Origin: Phragmites australis
Taxonomy: Eukaryota; Streptophyta; Magnoliopsida; Poales; Poaceae
NCBI RefSeq assembly: GCF_958298935.1
Contig: NC_084936.1
Span: 3,417,501 to 3,481,500 of the forward strand
Reading direction: 5' to 3'
Length of the DNA: 64,000 bases
Every line of letters begins with the position of its first letter. Position 1 is the stretch's first letter. Below the pieces are notes generated by a model that did no database searches, had not been told where the DNA came from, and saw only the letters and a list, made by a program, of their open reading frames with translations. Below are positions 26,801 to 39,694 of this stretch, piece by piece. Made by a program: the position numbers and the translations under genes.

Positions 26801-28130
26801 GTGTTGTAAATTTATGATCCTTCGAACTTCTTGTTCAGATTCTAAAGTATGTGGATCTAGATATTGAAAGCCAGTGACATTCTAATTGATTTCTTGATAT
26901 TCATTATGGTACAAATCTACCCCTAATGCCGAGAAATTATTTTCATTGAAGATGCAATCAGTATACCGAGCTGTGAACAAATCCTCTGTTAGGGGCTCGA
27001 GGTATTTAATAATTGGCGGAGAATTATACCCCACATATACACCCAATCTTCTATGAGGCCTATGGAAGTATGCTGCGGTGGTGGAATAGGTGCATACACA
27101 GCACAACCAAAAATTCACAGATGAAAAATACTTGGTTGATTTACACATACTATTTGCAACGAGGAGATTGCATGATCCGCAGTTGGTTTGATTTGAATCA
27201 AATCTGCGGCGTGCAAGACTACATGACCCTAACATGATGTAGGCATTTTGCAATTCTGTAAAAGTGGTCGAGCAATCCATTTTATTCTCTTAATAAGAGC
27301 TTCAGCAAAACCATTTTATGTATGAACATATGATATGAATACTCTAGATTGATACCTAGAGCCATATAATAATCATTTAATGCCCACGAAGAGAATTCCG
27401 CGACATTGTCCATTCTAATGCATTTTATTATATGTTCAGGATAATTAGCTCATAATTTGATAATTTGAGCTATTAATTTTGCAAACGCATGGTTACGTGT
27501 GGACAAGAGGCTCACATGAGATCAGCGAGTAGATGCATCAATAAGCAACATGAAGTAACTGAAGGGCCCATACAAAGGTTGAATTGGGTCACATATATCT
27601 CCTTGAATACATTCAAGGAAATTAATATAAAGGTTCAATTGGGTCACATATATCTCCTTGCTTACATATGGCACAGACGATGCACACAAAAGCAGTTGAT
27701 TTCAGGAATCTTGCAATATTTATGTTGTGTACAACATAATTACGAACAATTTTTTGCATCATCCCAATACTGGGATGACCAAGGGGATTTATCGGGATGA
27801 CCAGGGTGATTATACCAAGTCTTGAACTTGTCAAGATTTTAAAAAATTATTTTAAACACAACATGTGTTACGAGTGTGATACAATTCAAATGAAAATGAA
27901 GGAAAATTTTCAAGTACCTCCTTGTTAAATCCGTTGAATTTGGTGAGAAATAGGGATTCATCACCATTCTCAGTTTGAGTTTTAATATGAAAGCCATTAA
28001 GACAAATATTTTTATAACTCAGTAAGGTACGAGTTGAATCAGGATACAAGAGAGTATCCTTGATTACTAATTTTGTACTTATATGGAGTCTTATTGTGGC
28101 TCGACCCGAACCCACAATCAACGCGTCGCA
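23819..28130 (-). mobile_element. Decayed Ty1/copia retrotransposon (copy 1)
   Basis: Read on minus from high to low coordinates, domains appear in copia order: a protease-like start (SGRATIRL, about 28110), GAG-pre-integrase with LGHPSIGMM (about 27770), the integrase C-terminal part with GVYVGYNSP (about 27020), a linker, reverse transcriptase start with GSKWVFMRKR (about 26180), the RT catalytic YVDD (about 25210), and RNase H with YTDTGYTSDPHNIRSHTG (about 24700). IN before RT defines copia rather than gypsy. Frames are broken repeatedly by stops and shifts. A 3' LTR probably begins at 23819 (TGTTAGAAC, the plus-strand view of its end). The 5' gag and LTR are missing, cut by the LTR-like sequence at 28131. 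A MULE-type MITE sits in the RT. Confidence 0.8.
25603..26139. mobile_element. MITE inserted in copia RT (Mutator-like)
   Basis: The 537-bp insert begins AGTGGCGGACCCAGGAT. Its right end, read on minus, begins CATGGGCGGACCCACCATG. It is flanked by the 9-bp repeat TCTCACAAC (25594-25602 and 26140-26148), the target size of Mutator-like elements. GGGTATTCAG recurs near both ends. Removing it rejoins the reverse-transcriptase region. Confidence 0.75.
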
Positions 28131-29396
28131 TGTTGGGGAACGGATTGGCTACACTTGCCTAAAATAAAAAATTTCTATCACATTCACCTAGGAAACTATG
28201 CAAGTAGGAGATCATAGATCGTTACCACTTGACGTGTAGTGCAGCGGAAGACGAGTTAGAGTAGATCGATTCAACGTAGTGCGCGTCAAACTCCTCAAGA
28301 AGCTTCTCGATCAGACCCGTGACTAGCCCCGCGCAGGTGGTCACGCTCCTCGACCAGTTCTGACCAGGTGGTCGTGCTCCTCGACCAGCCATCGAGTAGA
28401 TCTATCGCGTCCTCAACCAACTCCGAGTGGTCGCGTCACACTCTGCGACCAGCGCCGAGCAAGTATATCGGCCAGTCGATTAGGTCCTCGACCAATCGAG
28501 TAGCAGCATTAAGATCTGCACGTTGAGGAGATCAGTATTACAATAGCAGCAGCGTCTCTATGGTATCCACACGTACTGGGCGGAATCGCCTAGCGCCGAT
28601 GTGCTAGCACTGTACGTGCAGCTAGGTTTTAGGAGATCATATGGAGGGTTGTAGCTACAGTTTTAGGAGATCGTGTGAGGGTTATGGCTAGGGTCATGCC
28701 CTACCCCACGCGTCTCCTTATATAGAGCTCGCTAATGGGCTCTAACATTGGAGTCCCTTTAAGACTCTAACACCTCATGGATCATAATCTAATCAAACCC
28801 ATATACGAATCCAATTTGCACATTTTGGTCCAACCCATTAAGTGTGTGATCCGTTAGGTTCATGTACAAATGGCTATGACTCGGAAATGCTTTCCAAACT
28901 AAAGTTAATAGCGGTCCCTAGCAGGACATGTTGATTCCTGAGTATACACAAAGATCATATCGACTGAACCTTGATATGCACATACATCGATCCCTTCGCC
29001 TCGTGATACCAATCAAGCTCAAGACGAGATATGTGCCACCCTTATGATAGCCCGACCGTTCACTCGATCAAGTGGTGGATTCATCATGATTAACTTTTTA
29101 ATTTTATTAGCATGGTCATGCACTTTCGCAATCCAACTACCTCGAGGGGTCTAAAGATACCTCTCCCATTATGAAGGAGGGGTAGATTCCATCTTGATCG
29201 CTTACACCCCACGACATGTTTCATTACAAACCCGAAAACTACCTTTATGACTACCCAGTTACGGAATAACGTTTGACAGGCTCACAGTATATGACTACAT
29301 ATTTTGGGAATCAATGACGATCTCAGGTCTAAGAATCCTGCAGGTATACCATCTAAGATAACAACTGATGGCACATTATAAATAACAATTCCAACA
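28131..29396 (-). mobile_element. LTR-like sequence, probable solo LTR
   Basis: Starts TGTTGGGGAACGG and ends AATTCCAACA, the TG...CA ends of an LTR in minus orientation, length about 1266 bp. On minus a TATA-like TATATAAGGAG is present at about 28720. The flanks (TCGCA left, GTATC right) do not match, so insertion was followed by rearrangement or this is one LTR of a deleted element. It truncates the 5' part of the copia copy to its left. Confidence 0.5.
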
Positions 29397-29473
29397 GTAT
29401 CTCAAAATAGATCTATCCAACATCATGTTCTCTAACATAAATGTTCATATTATTGATTCGATATCTCTATACT

Positions 29474-31640
29474 TGTAACGCCCTGAATTTTAGCATATAA
29501 AAATATAGCAAAATTCGCTCCAAATTAAAACTTTTCTAATTATTAAACTAGTATAAAATCAAGTAAGTATATATTTGATGTATATATACTCGTATGTATA
29601 TATTCAAATATATTATTTTAGGCTAAGTATTCTAGAAAGCACCAAGTTAATTTCTAAATAAATCGTTACAATGAATTGATCATATGCATTTTGGTTTATT
29701 GGTTCTTATGGTTCATTGTGTGGCGATTCGAATTTAAAGTTCCTCAATTCGAATACATTTTAGTTCTTCTCAGCAATTTCCTAACCCAAATCCTGATGCT
29801 TCCAGTTCAATTATTACTCCTAATTCAAATACCATTATTTGAATTAATGCCAAACTCCATTTCAAATCCCGATTCATCAATCATTATCGATTTCGTACTC
29901 GCATGCAATTCGAATAATTCGCATTATATTCAATTCATGCCAAGTTCAATCATTTGCAAATCCAATCTAATTCAATTCAAATCATTCCTTCAATGACCAT
30001 TCATCCATTGTCGAATTCGAATACGTTTATTCAATCAACATGCAATTCGAATCCTCGTTACAAAGTCTTGTCAATTTCTAATTCAAATCCAATTGAATTA
30101 CGCCACTTCAATTCAATTCGAATCATCTAAATCCGATCCAATTCAAATACTTTTCATTTCGATATTTTCGCAAGTTCGTTTCAATACAATCAATTCAAGT
30201 CATTTGTTTGAATCTTCATGCATCTCATCTCAATTCAAATACAATTTGAATTACACAATCCACTTCAAATTCAATATTTTATTTGAATCAATATTCATAC
30301 AAATATCTCTCACGTCTCGCCTTCTCTCTCAGCCCATCCCCTTCCCCATGCTTCTCTGTGTGTGATCCTCTCACCATGGGCAGCATCCCATGCTCCTCTC
30401 TCTCTCCCATGCCTACTCTTCTCTCTCTCTAATATTTCTGCTTGCCACCACTCTCCTCTCCCGTTCACACCACCACCACCTCCCTCTGATCTTTCGCCGG
30501 CACCAAAAGACAAATTGGCTCCTCTTCCTTCCTGCAAGATCACCCCCATGCCACATACATACACACAAGCATACATACACACGGGTGCTCAACCATGGCT
30601 CCTCTGCCTCTCCTCTTCGCTCTCTGTCTCCCGCATGTGCACGCCATCCCGAGAGCCGCCACGGTGCCAAGCCGCTCCAGCCCTCTACGCCCTGGGCCGC
30701 AGTACCCCTGCGCCATCATGACCGCTATCGTGCGCACGCCAGCCACTCGACCGTGCTCCAGTCGCCGTCCTATCATGCCATGCTCTCCTCCGCTGAGCCT
30801 CCACCGCGCTGTCTCGGTCGCTCAACCACGTCCAGCCAGTGCGCCACCCCGCCGAACCGAGCCCGCCACAGCGTCAAGCCGCTCACACCGAGCCGCTGTG
30901 GCCCACCTCGACTCCAACCGGTCGCACCGACCCAGCCATGCCGTGCCACCCACTCGCCGTCGCCGTTCGTCACGGTGAGCTCACCTCCCTTTCCTCCGCT
31001 TTCCCTCTGCGCCGACCTGCGCCGCCCATGCTCGCCAAGTCGCCGCTGCCGTGCCCCTCGGTCGTGCCTCCCGCGTTGCGCCTCCGTCGTCCCACCGCTG
31101 CAGCATGCGCCGCGCCGACACGATGTCCTGAGCCACCCCGCGCTGCAGCTGGTCCGCGCGCCGCCCCGGCCGACCTTCTCTCCTCCGGGCGCGCCACCCT
31201 CTCCGGCCGCCTCTTCCTTCGTGCTGCCGCTTCTTCTCCGGCGCCGCGCTCTCTCCGCCGGCCATCTCTTCTCGCCCCGGCCGACCTCCTCCTTCTTCGG
31301 CTCACATCGCCGCCTCACCCTAAACCGCCGGACTCCACCTCTTCCCCGGCCGGCTCCCTCCCTCTCTCATCTCCTCCGGCCGCAGGTTTCCCTTCTCCCT
31401 TTCTCTCTCTGTGCCGCACGAGAAAAGGCCGATCAGCCTTTTCCACAGCTCAGGCCGTTGTGTCCACCGGTCACGGTCCGCGGTGGACCGCACACCCGCA
31501 GCTTACACCGGTCCACAGCCGACGCACTGAGTCCACACGAATCCGGTCTACGGTGGACCGGCCACATGAGCCACCGCGGTTCACCAAATCCGCAGACCAA
31601 GCCCACAAGTTTCGGTGCACCATAGACCCTCTAAAAACAC
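29474..31640 (+). mobile_element. Possible LTR of a Ty3/gypsy-type element
   Basis: TGTAACGCCCTGAATTTTAG at 29474 is typical of the start of long plant gypsy LTRs. An AT-rich block full of AATTCAAAT/AATTCGAAT words (to about 30300) is followed by a CT-rich segment and then a GC-rich stretch (30380-31640). No matching 3' end or second LTR was found. The overlapping Pro/Arg/Ser-rich ORFs (up to 411 codons) in this GC-rich block are present in several frames at once and show no domains. Confidence 0.3.
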
Positions 31641-31754
31641 CTTCGGTTCACAGCCTCGTGGATCGAGTTCACGAAATAGTATCATTTTCTAAATTCCTGG
31701 AATTATCCTTTTTCGGCAAATCTTTCGACGTCCGTAATTCATCTGTTTCAACTT

Positions 31755-32905
31755 CCGACGGCCGTGGGAGTGACTTTGTCAACGGATCAGAAATATTGAA
31801 ATCTGTGTGCACCTTGCATATCTTCACGTCACCTTTGATCTAAAATCTCTCGAATGAGGTGATAGCGCCGTAGTATGTGCTTGGATTTTTGAAACGACCT
31901 AGGTTCTTTGGCTTGCACAATGGCTCCACTATTATCACAATAGATATCCATTAGACTAGAAGCACTAGTCACCACACCTAACGCAGAAACAAACTTTTTG
32001 ACCTAAACAACCTCTTTTGTAGCTTCAGAAGCTACGATATACTCGACCTCCATCGTGGAATCGGTCACCATTTCTTACTTGAAACTCTTCTAACTCACTG
32101 CTCCTCCATTGAGATAGAACACAAACCCTTATTGCGATCTCAAATCATCCTTAATAGTTTGGAAGCTAGCATCGGTGTAACCATTTACAACGAGCTCCTC
32201 CTCACCTACATAGACTAGGAACATATCCATAGTTCTTCTTAAGTATTTGAGGATATTCTTTATATTTACCCAGTGATCTTCACCTAGGTTTGATAGGTAT
32301 CTACTCGTAACACTTAGAGCATAGGAAACATTTGAGCGCGTACAAAGCATGACATACATGATGGACCTGATAGCGGAAGCATACAGGATTGCACTCATCC
32401 TCTTGAGCTCATAATTGATTGAAGGACACTTACTCTTGCTGAGAGTGATGCCATGCGACATTGGCAATCAACCTTTCTTGGAATCCTGCATATTGAACCT
32501 TTTCAATACCTTGTCGATCTATGTACTCTAGCTTAATTCGATCAGCCTTCTCGACCTATCTCTATAGATGTTTATGCCCAATATGTATGCTTCCTCCCCT
32601 AGATCTTTCATTGAGAAACTCTTTCGCAATGAAGATTTGACAGCATCAAGCACTGGAATATCACTCTTGATTAATAATATGTCATCTACATATAAGACTA
32701 GAAACACAAGTACGCTCCCACTAGTCTTTTTTTTAAACACAAGGCCCTCTTCATTCTTGATGAAACCAAACCCTTTGACCACTTCATCAAAACGAAGATT
32801 TCAACTCCGAGAAGCTTGTTTCAGCCATATATGGACTTTTGCAACTTGCATATCTTCCTAGTATTTCATTTTTCGGATCGACAAAACATTCAGGATGTGT
32901 CATGT
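31755..32905 (-). mobile_element. Ty1/copia fragment, family B (RT and RNase H)
   Basis: On minus, RT reads HIWLKQASRSWNLRFDE, the catalytic YVDDILLIKSD (about 32700) and SFSMKDLGEEAYILGI, then SNVSYALSVTSRY (about 32330), GEDHWVNIKNILKYLRRT, GYTDASFQT, and the RNase H end with MEVEYIVASEATKE, DIYCDNSGAI and DPLTKSLPRPSE (about 31760). These motifs belong to a different copia family from the fragments on either side. Several stops interrupt it. No LTR was identified. Confidence 0.75.
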
Positions 32906-32914
32906 ACATTCAGT

Positions 32915-35450
32915 CTTTCTATTATATGACTCTCCTGAATCAATATAATTGGTGGATATTTCGTTTACCCCTTCCAACTCCTCGTGATTTCTCACAACAG
33001 TGAAGTTAGGGTGTTATGATATCCCATCATTTAAAGTAGTGCGCATATTTATGCTGGGTTTTGGATGTTGAGCATCCTTAGGCCTTGGACATTGGGTATC
33101 CTTAAGGTGTCCATCAGTATCAGGTTGATTTGTATTTACTATTTTAGAAATTAACTTGCTTTATGTCCGCAGAAGCTTTTGAGAAGCATTATCCCTTTTG
33201 ACCATAGTTCTCCTCCTCCACCCCTCTTTTTTGCATTTAGAAGTTGAGTAGGTTTATGTATTTCGACTATTTTTGACACAATTACAGCAGGAATACGAGA
33301 TTTAGTGACATATCTATAGTCAGTAAATGCATCTGACAGATTATTTGCAATATGTTGCAAATTTATAATTATCTGAACTTCAAGTTCAGATTCTTTAGTA
33401 CATGGATCTAAGGACTGAATCTTGTGACATTCCAATCTATTTCCTAGCTTTCTATGTTGTACTTTTGATGTCCCCTAATGCTGGGAAATTGTCCTCACCA
33501 AAAATACAGTCAGCGTACCGGGATGTGAATAGGTCCTCTGTTAGGGGTTAAGGTATTTAATGATTGACAGAGAATTATACCCCATATAGATCCTCAATTT
33601 TCTATGTGGACCTATTGATGTATGCTACAGTGGTGATATCGATACGTATAAAGTGCAATCAAATTTTCGTATATGGAAAATACTTGGTTGATTTTCACAT
33701 ACAAATTGCAATGGGGAATCCATATGATATGCAGTTGGTCTTATTTGAATAAGCGCTGCAATGTGTAAGACCGCTTGACCCCAACATGTGGTTGGTAAAT
33801 TACAATTCTATAATAATGGTCTTGCAATTAATTTTACTCTTTTAATAAGAGGTTCAATTAGACCATTTTGAGTGTGCACATAAGGTACTAAGTGCTCCAA
33901 GGTAATGCCTAAGGCCATGCAATAATCATTGAAAGCTCGTGAATAAATTTAGTATCCATTCTAATGGATTTTATCCTGTTGTTAGGATAATGTGCTCTTA
34001 ATTTGATAATTTGAGCAATTATTGGTTTTTTGTCGATAATAGACATACATGTGTCCATCTAGTAGATGCAACTATGAGCACCAAGAAGTACCTAAATGAT
34101 CCAGGTAATGGCTGAATAAGACAACATATATTACCTTGAATGAGTTCAAGGAAAGTTAGTGGTTTATTTTTATTTTTTAGGTAAAAGGGATTTAAAATTA
34201 CATTCCTTGTGACACATGCAATGCACACAAAATCTGAGGATTTTAGAAATTTTGCAATATTTATATTACGACCAACAAAATTGTTGATAATTTTTCTCAT
34301 CATCTCGCTGGCAGGATGAAAAATATTACAACACTTATTATTGCATAATATGGCTAATAATATGCTATGGGATTGACGGAGAAACTTATTCATGTCTCAA
34401 TACATGTCATGGGAAGTATATTTCACAAGCATGTTGTCTTCATTCATGGAGTCTTCCTATTTCTGCTAGATCATGTTGTCTTTGTGCTCTTGAGGAACAT
34501 CTTGAGAACAATTAGCTTCCATATTGATGTCAGGTTGTATGTCGAAGTGAGTTCAAATTTGTTCCCTTGAATTTGTTTTTCTTTTCCAACATATTTTAGG
34601 TATAAATAAACCAAATATTTGGGGTTTGGCATTTCTTAGTATGATGATTCATACAACCACACCTTTGACAAATTTGAGAATTTGGCTCGTAGTTTTGTTT
34701 CTTGAATTTTCCTTTTCCCCCTTGTTGAATCCATGGAACTACTGCTTATTCTCATTGCTCTTCCACTTTCCTTTGAACTTCTTTTTTTGCTTTTTGTCTC
34801 CACCAAATTTGTTCCTATTCTGAATTTTGGAATGTACTTCAAGCAATGGAGCTGCACCCATTAGGCGTTGATGATGGTTCTTTATTAGAAGTACATCATG
34901 TTTTTCTACTTGAAGTAGTGTATAGGTCAATTCAGAATACTTGTTGTACATTTAGGTAGCAATACCCTATTTGTTGGTAAGAAAGTAGACAAAGTTTTAT
35001 TGATCATGTCCGCGTCCGAGATGGGTTGATCACAGAAGCGCAGCTTGGAGCATATCTTATGAACAACTGAATTATAGCCTGGCATAGATGTGAAATCTTG
35101 AAAACGAATGAGAGACCATTCACAAAGTGCTTCTGGCAGAATCACATATTTTTGCTGATCATAACGTTCTTTAAGCGATACCCAAAGAGCCTTGGTTCTT
35201 CTTCCATTAGATACTCATTTTTGAGATCTAGATAAAGGTGACGCCTTAAAAAGTATAAGGCTCCATATTTGGTTGTAGCAGGTATCTCGGGAGCATCTGG
35301 TAGAGGTTCTTCTATTCCTGAAATAACACCTCAAGATGTCGTAGAAATCTAGACATACATTGCCCAAGTGAGATAATTTCTCCCATCTAATGAGAGTTCC
35401 TGAAAATCTTTGTTGGTTATGTAAGCCATATCCTACATTAAAAGTCATGA
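32915..35450 (-). mobile_element. Ty1/copia fragment, family A (gag to RT start, copy 2)
   Basis: On minus it begins with gag (EALCEWSLIRFQDFTSMPGY near 35100, LQVEKHDVLLIKNHHQRLMG near 34880), then GAG-pre-integrase with HPASEMMRKIINNFVGRNIN (about 34290), integrase start (ASTRWTHVCLLSTKNQ, about 34050), decayed integrase, and the IN-RT linker (ESELEVQIIINLQHIANNLS, about 33370). It is the same family as copy 1 at 23819-28130, and supplies the gag part missing there. It stops near 32915, where a different copia family continues. Confidence 0.7.
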
Positions 35451-35459
35451 ATGTAATTA

Positions 35460-38100
35460 ATGTTCTATGAGAATAAATTAAGTATCATGGAAGTGATGTA
35501 ATAATAAAAAATTAAAATAATTATGAGTATTGAATAACTGTTGGTGTAGACCTTCATGATATGTAAAATCTTCGCTGCTAATGTATTGGGCTTCACTTTT
35601 AAGGAAGTAGATGACACGTAGTCACTATCAAGTACATAGATTTTGTACATGAAAAATATTGGAAAACACGTTGAAGGTAATCACCAAAAAGGTGTAGACC
35701 TCGTAGCAATAGGCAAGAAACTAGCTACTATAACATAGACTCCATCCAATTAAGGTGAAGGACGCTACAATCACAACCAATGTTACTACCTTGTGTTATG
35801 CCAATATTTTATGAAAAGGTAGCCACCAATTTTTTTGCATAAATAACTGCAAATTATTTAAGCTAAGGCTTAAAGAAATAATAAATTACAGAATGAATAA
35901 ATAAATAAAAGAAATATATGCACAAAAGAAACATGTATATCAAATTGCAATTATATTAACATATGAAGTATTATTGAGGTACTACATTGAAATTGCAAAA
36001 AATGTACATTATTATGCTATTCCTTACAACTTGAGGGTCCGGAAAGCATTTCTACATAAGGTAAATAGAACAAAACATAAATTATGCATAGTATGAGGAC
36101 TAAAACATAAAAAACATAGGTTTTTTAATTTTTATTTACGTTATGTCATGCAATTACATAAAATCCGAGGGCTTTTATGCAAAATAGCTTGTTAGTTTAG
36201 ATAATAAGGCCATTGTGACCTGTTTTGGCCCATTATAGCTGAATTTGGCCCATGGTGGCTCAGTTCAGTATGGTCCTCTTGGTCCAGGACGCAGTCAGTG
36301 GCTTCGGTCCACTATGGCTCGGTGTGGCCCATAGCAATGGTGGCATGGCGGGCTTGCTGAAATGGCGCGCTTGACACGTCCCGTCTTGACGTGGCCGACT
36401 GGTTGAATGCCTGGCGGGACCCATCTTGGAGCAGCCCAAAGTGGTCGAAGAGGCCCGCCTGGCCATCGCTGTATAAAAGGGCAGAGACAAGGGGGCAAGG
36501 GTTAGGGTTCTCGGCCTCTCCTCCCCCCCAGCGCCCATAGTAGTGGCACCACAACCACTTCCCCCACCGCCTTTTGCCGTGTGTTGTTGGCTCTATGCAT
36601 CATTTGCCACCGTAGACGCCGAAATCGCCAGAGCCACCGTAGATCCGCCCATGTCCCCCTCCCCCACCACCATTGGCCATCGGTGGAGTGCCCCATCCTG
36701 GCAGGCATTCACCAGGCCATCGGCCTTTCAGGCGACGCAAGTCGAGGGTCGGCCACCGTCGACGACGAACTTCACGTGAGAGGCGGTTCGTTCCTCCTCA
36801 GCCTTTGTGCATCAAAATTCACGGAGGAAGCCATCCAAGAGGTCGACGCCGCTGGGGTTCCATGGGCGTTGGAGAACTGGCCACCTGTACGTCGTTGCTG
36901 CAGTGGTGCAACAGAAGAGGCTGTAGGGAGGTGTTGGAGGCACTGATGGGGCCGGGACCGAGACTGTCAACTCTGGTGATGGCGGGTACAGTGGTCGTAA
37001 GGGGACTAGTGAAGATGGTGTAGTCATGTACACCAGTGAGCGGGGTGCAGGCATGCACACCGACACCGGCAAAGGAGGCACATGCACGTGCACTGAAGGC
37101 GCACTCTATGGGCCGCTTGCACGCAACACCTCAAGGTCATGCACCGAGCAACATGCGTAGCCTTGGACCGGACATCATGGCACTGATGGCCAAGAATTAA
37201 TTTAAATTATTCAAATTTAATTTCTTTTCTCTCCATTTTCTTCCCTCAGGCCCAACCCACACCGGCCCAACCTCTCTTCTCTTACTTGGACCGCACCAAG
37301 AACACCCGGCCCAATCATCTCCCACCTCGGCCCATTCATGTGCAAGTTAGCCCATTCCACCAATTGCCTCCTTCCCTTGTCTTCTTCTTCCTGTCATCAT
37401 CGTCGCACACTGCAACACAACCCAAGAACGCCACCTGTGTATATCGCTCGTCGCACTACACCTTGCCACCGGCCATCTCTGCCTTGTCCTCACACCACCT
37501 CGAGCTCGAGCTCATCCTCTAAGCATCACATTCTTCCTTTAAAAGCCAGAAGCTCAACCACCACCTTCATCCCTTCCCGCTGCTTCCACGTGACCACGCC
37601 CACTCGGTCACACCATTCCACCACGCTGCTCACCTCCAGCCATTGCCACCTCGCATCACCAACTCGAAGTTTAGAATCCAAGCAAGGATGTGGAAAATGA
37701 AATGAAGGAAGACCCGACGACAAATAACCTAGAAGACTCGACGATGAGTAGACTAGAGGACTCAAACAACAAGACCAATCAAGATTCGACATCAGTCAAG
37801 GCAAGTCCTATTTTCCTTCAACATTTGAACCCATATTTATAAAAATAAAAATGACCAACTTAAAACATGATTTATCATCGCATATGAAAATAAGTTTTAT
37901 CATCGCATGTGGAAATATATTTTATCATCGCATGTGATATATAAATTCTATTTCAATTGTTGTATTAGTTAAATCCCATTTGTTAAATACCACACCTTGA
38001 ATATTATCATCCTAGTTCCATGTCGCCCTAGGATTTTCCTGACGTTATCTATATTAACGTGAGATGATGCATTGCCATCATCTAGTATGTCGCCCAGATG
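35460..38100. other. Unassigned stretch with GC-rich centre
   Basis: AT-rich flank, then a GC-rich segment (about 36250-37700). A possible core promoter, TATAAAAGGG, is at 36473 and a GGGTTAGGGTT motif is 30 bp downstream. Many overlapping ORFs of 60-120 codons occur in several frames without recognisable domains. GGCCCA motifs are frequent. It may be LTR or captured 5' gene sequence. I cannot assign it. Confidence 0.3.
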
Positions 38101-38109
38101 ATCATCAAA

Positions 38110-38340
38110 TGCATTCTTTTGTCATGAATCTTTGATAATTGTGAAATTCTTGGTGTTTGTGTGGGAAATGGTGGGTGGTGTATAAAATGGGTTAAAATAG
38201 TTTTGGCGGGGTAGGTAGAGTAGTCCTTTGGGAATGATGCTCTCAAGGATCCGAGTGACTTGTTTGGTACTCATGTCAATTACGAAGATACCTACTTCGG
38301 CCACATAAGAACTGAATCATTGCGCTGTCATGTTGAACCA
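38110..38340 (-). pseudogene. Possible F-box-type C-terminal fragment
   Basis: A minus-strand frame reads VAEVGIFVIDMSTKQVTRI, then IIPKGLLYLPRQNYFNPFYT, resembling the C-terminal beta-propeller-like tail of grass F-box proteins. No F-box or upstream domain is seen and a CACTA element follows just beyond it. Weak assignment. Confidence 0.3.
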
Positions 38341-38376
38341 ATCCAGTGCAACCACACTTCTTGAATGAGCAAGACT

Positions 38377-39691
38377 CACTACTATAGAAAAGATCATCCG
38401 TGCGCCCTTTTACTATCGGTTCAGAAATAACCGGCAGTGATAAAATATCACTTCTAGTTCTTACCAAAAACTGGCAGTGATAGCCCATCTAGTAAAATCC
38501 GCAGTGATAATCAAGTATCACTGCCGGTTCATATAAAAATCGATACTGATACTATCACTTGATAATGAACCGGTAGTGATACTTAATTATCACTACTGGT
38601 TCTAGCTATAAATCGGCAGTGATAATAGAGGCATCAATACCGGTTCATTATATTAACCGTCAGTGATAATAAAATGCAGCACATCTTGGGAAATTCATAA
38701 TTTCTTTATATCGAGTCGGATGGAGACAAACTTTGTAGTTGATAACTTTTTTCATTTGAGGTCATATAGATGTCCAAATAATCATATAAAGACTATCGAA
38801 GGAAAACCACGTACTAGACCACAAAGTAAATTGTCAGATCTAGTGTAACACTAGTAGAAATGATTGAAAAACCACACACAAAGCTACAAAGTTGAAAGCT
38901 GCAACTTCAAAGATTTTTATCGTGAGTTTGGTAACTTGGATTGATGAAATATCTGTGCAACACTGACCTTCAAATGTAGCACTTAGTCACCAAAACTTTT
39001 CAGGCAAATTGGAGAAGGTAAATTTTCGATTAAAAAGTTCAGATGTTTTGTCGACGGTATTCTAAGCCTTTTTTGGATAAAGTAAGATACAAGTGTAAAC
39101 ACATGTATGTTTTTAGATGTGCCTTCTCGTTAGCTTCTAAAGTAGAGATAGAAGGTTGAAATCGGACTCCGTATGCAAAAGTTATGGTCGTTTTACCAAA
39201 CAATGTATGGATTGGAGACATACTTTTTTATACACAGTCGGATGGAGACAAACTTTATATGAATATTGTAGATCTCGACGAGATGTACAACTTTGTAGTT
39301 TAAAATAATAAATTACCCTATAGCCATCAAGTAAGACTGTGAGGTGAGATGGTAAAAAAGCTTCGCGCGAGGGGTGAGGTCGCTGGTTTTGACTCACACA
39401 AACTACTCGAGCACGTAATTTTCTATATTCGCAGGTTCGACTCCCACTGAAGCCGCTGGGGGTTCATCACAAGATAGAGAAGCCGCGGGAAGCAACAGGG
39501 GTTTGTTCGTCGAGTTAAAAAATATAGTCCCAAACACATCGGATCTAGGTCTGATTATTACTGTCAGTTTGTAACACAGACTGAAAATGATACTACCCAG
39601 TATCACTGCCACTTATTCATTGCTGCTCGGTTCCAAAACCGGCAGTGATGCCTTTTTTGAACTGGCAATGATGATATTTTCTATAATAGTG
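38377..39691. mobile_element. Nonautonomous CACTA element 1
   Basis: Starts CACTACTATAGAAAA and ends TTTTCTATAATAGTG, near-perfect inverted ends of the CACTA type. It is flanked by ACT (38374-38376 and 39692-39694), the 3-bp target duplication. Subterminal regions hold many copies of ACCGGCAGTGATA in both orientations, the expected transposase-binding arrays. There is no transposase. Internal block 39341-39398 is shared with CACTA element 2. Confidence 0.85.
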
Positions 39692-39694
39692 ACT

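Noticed and set aside
30390..31843. Long Pro/Ser/Arg-rich ORFs (411 and 334 codons) as a possible gene
   Set aside because: GC-rich low-complexity sequence is open in at least four frames on both strands, with no domain, no splice pattern and retroelement context.
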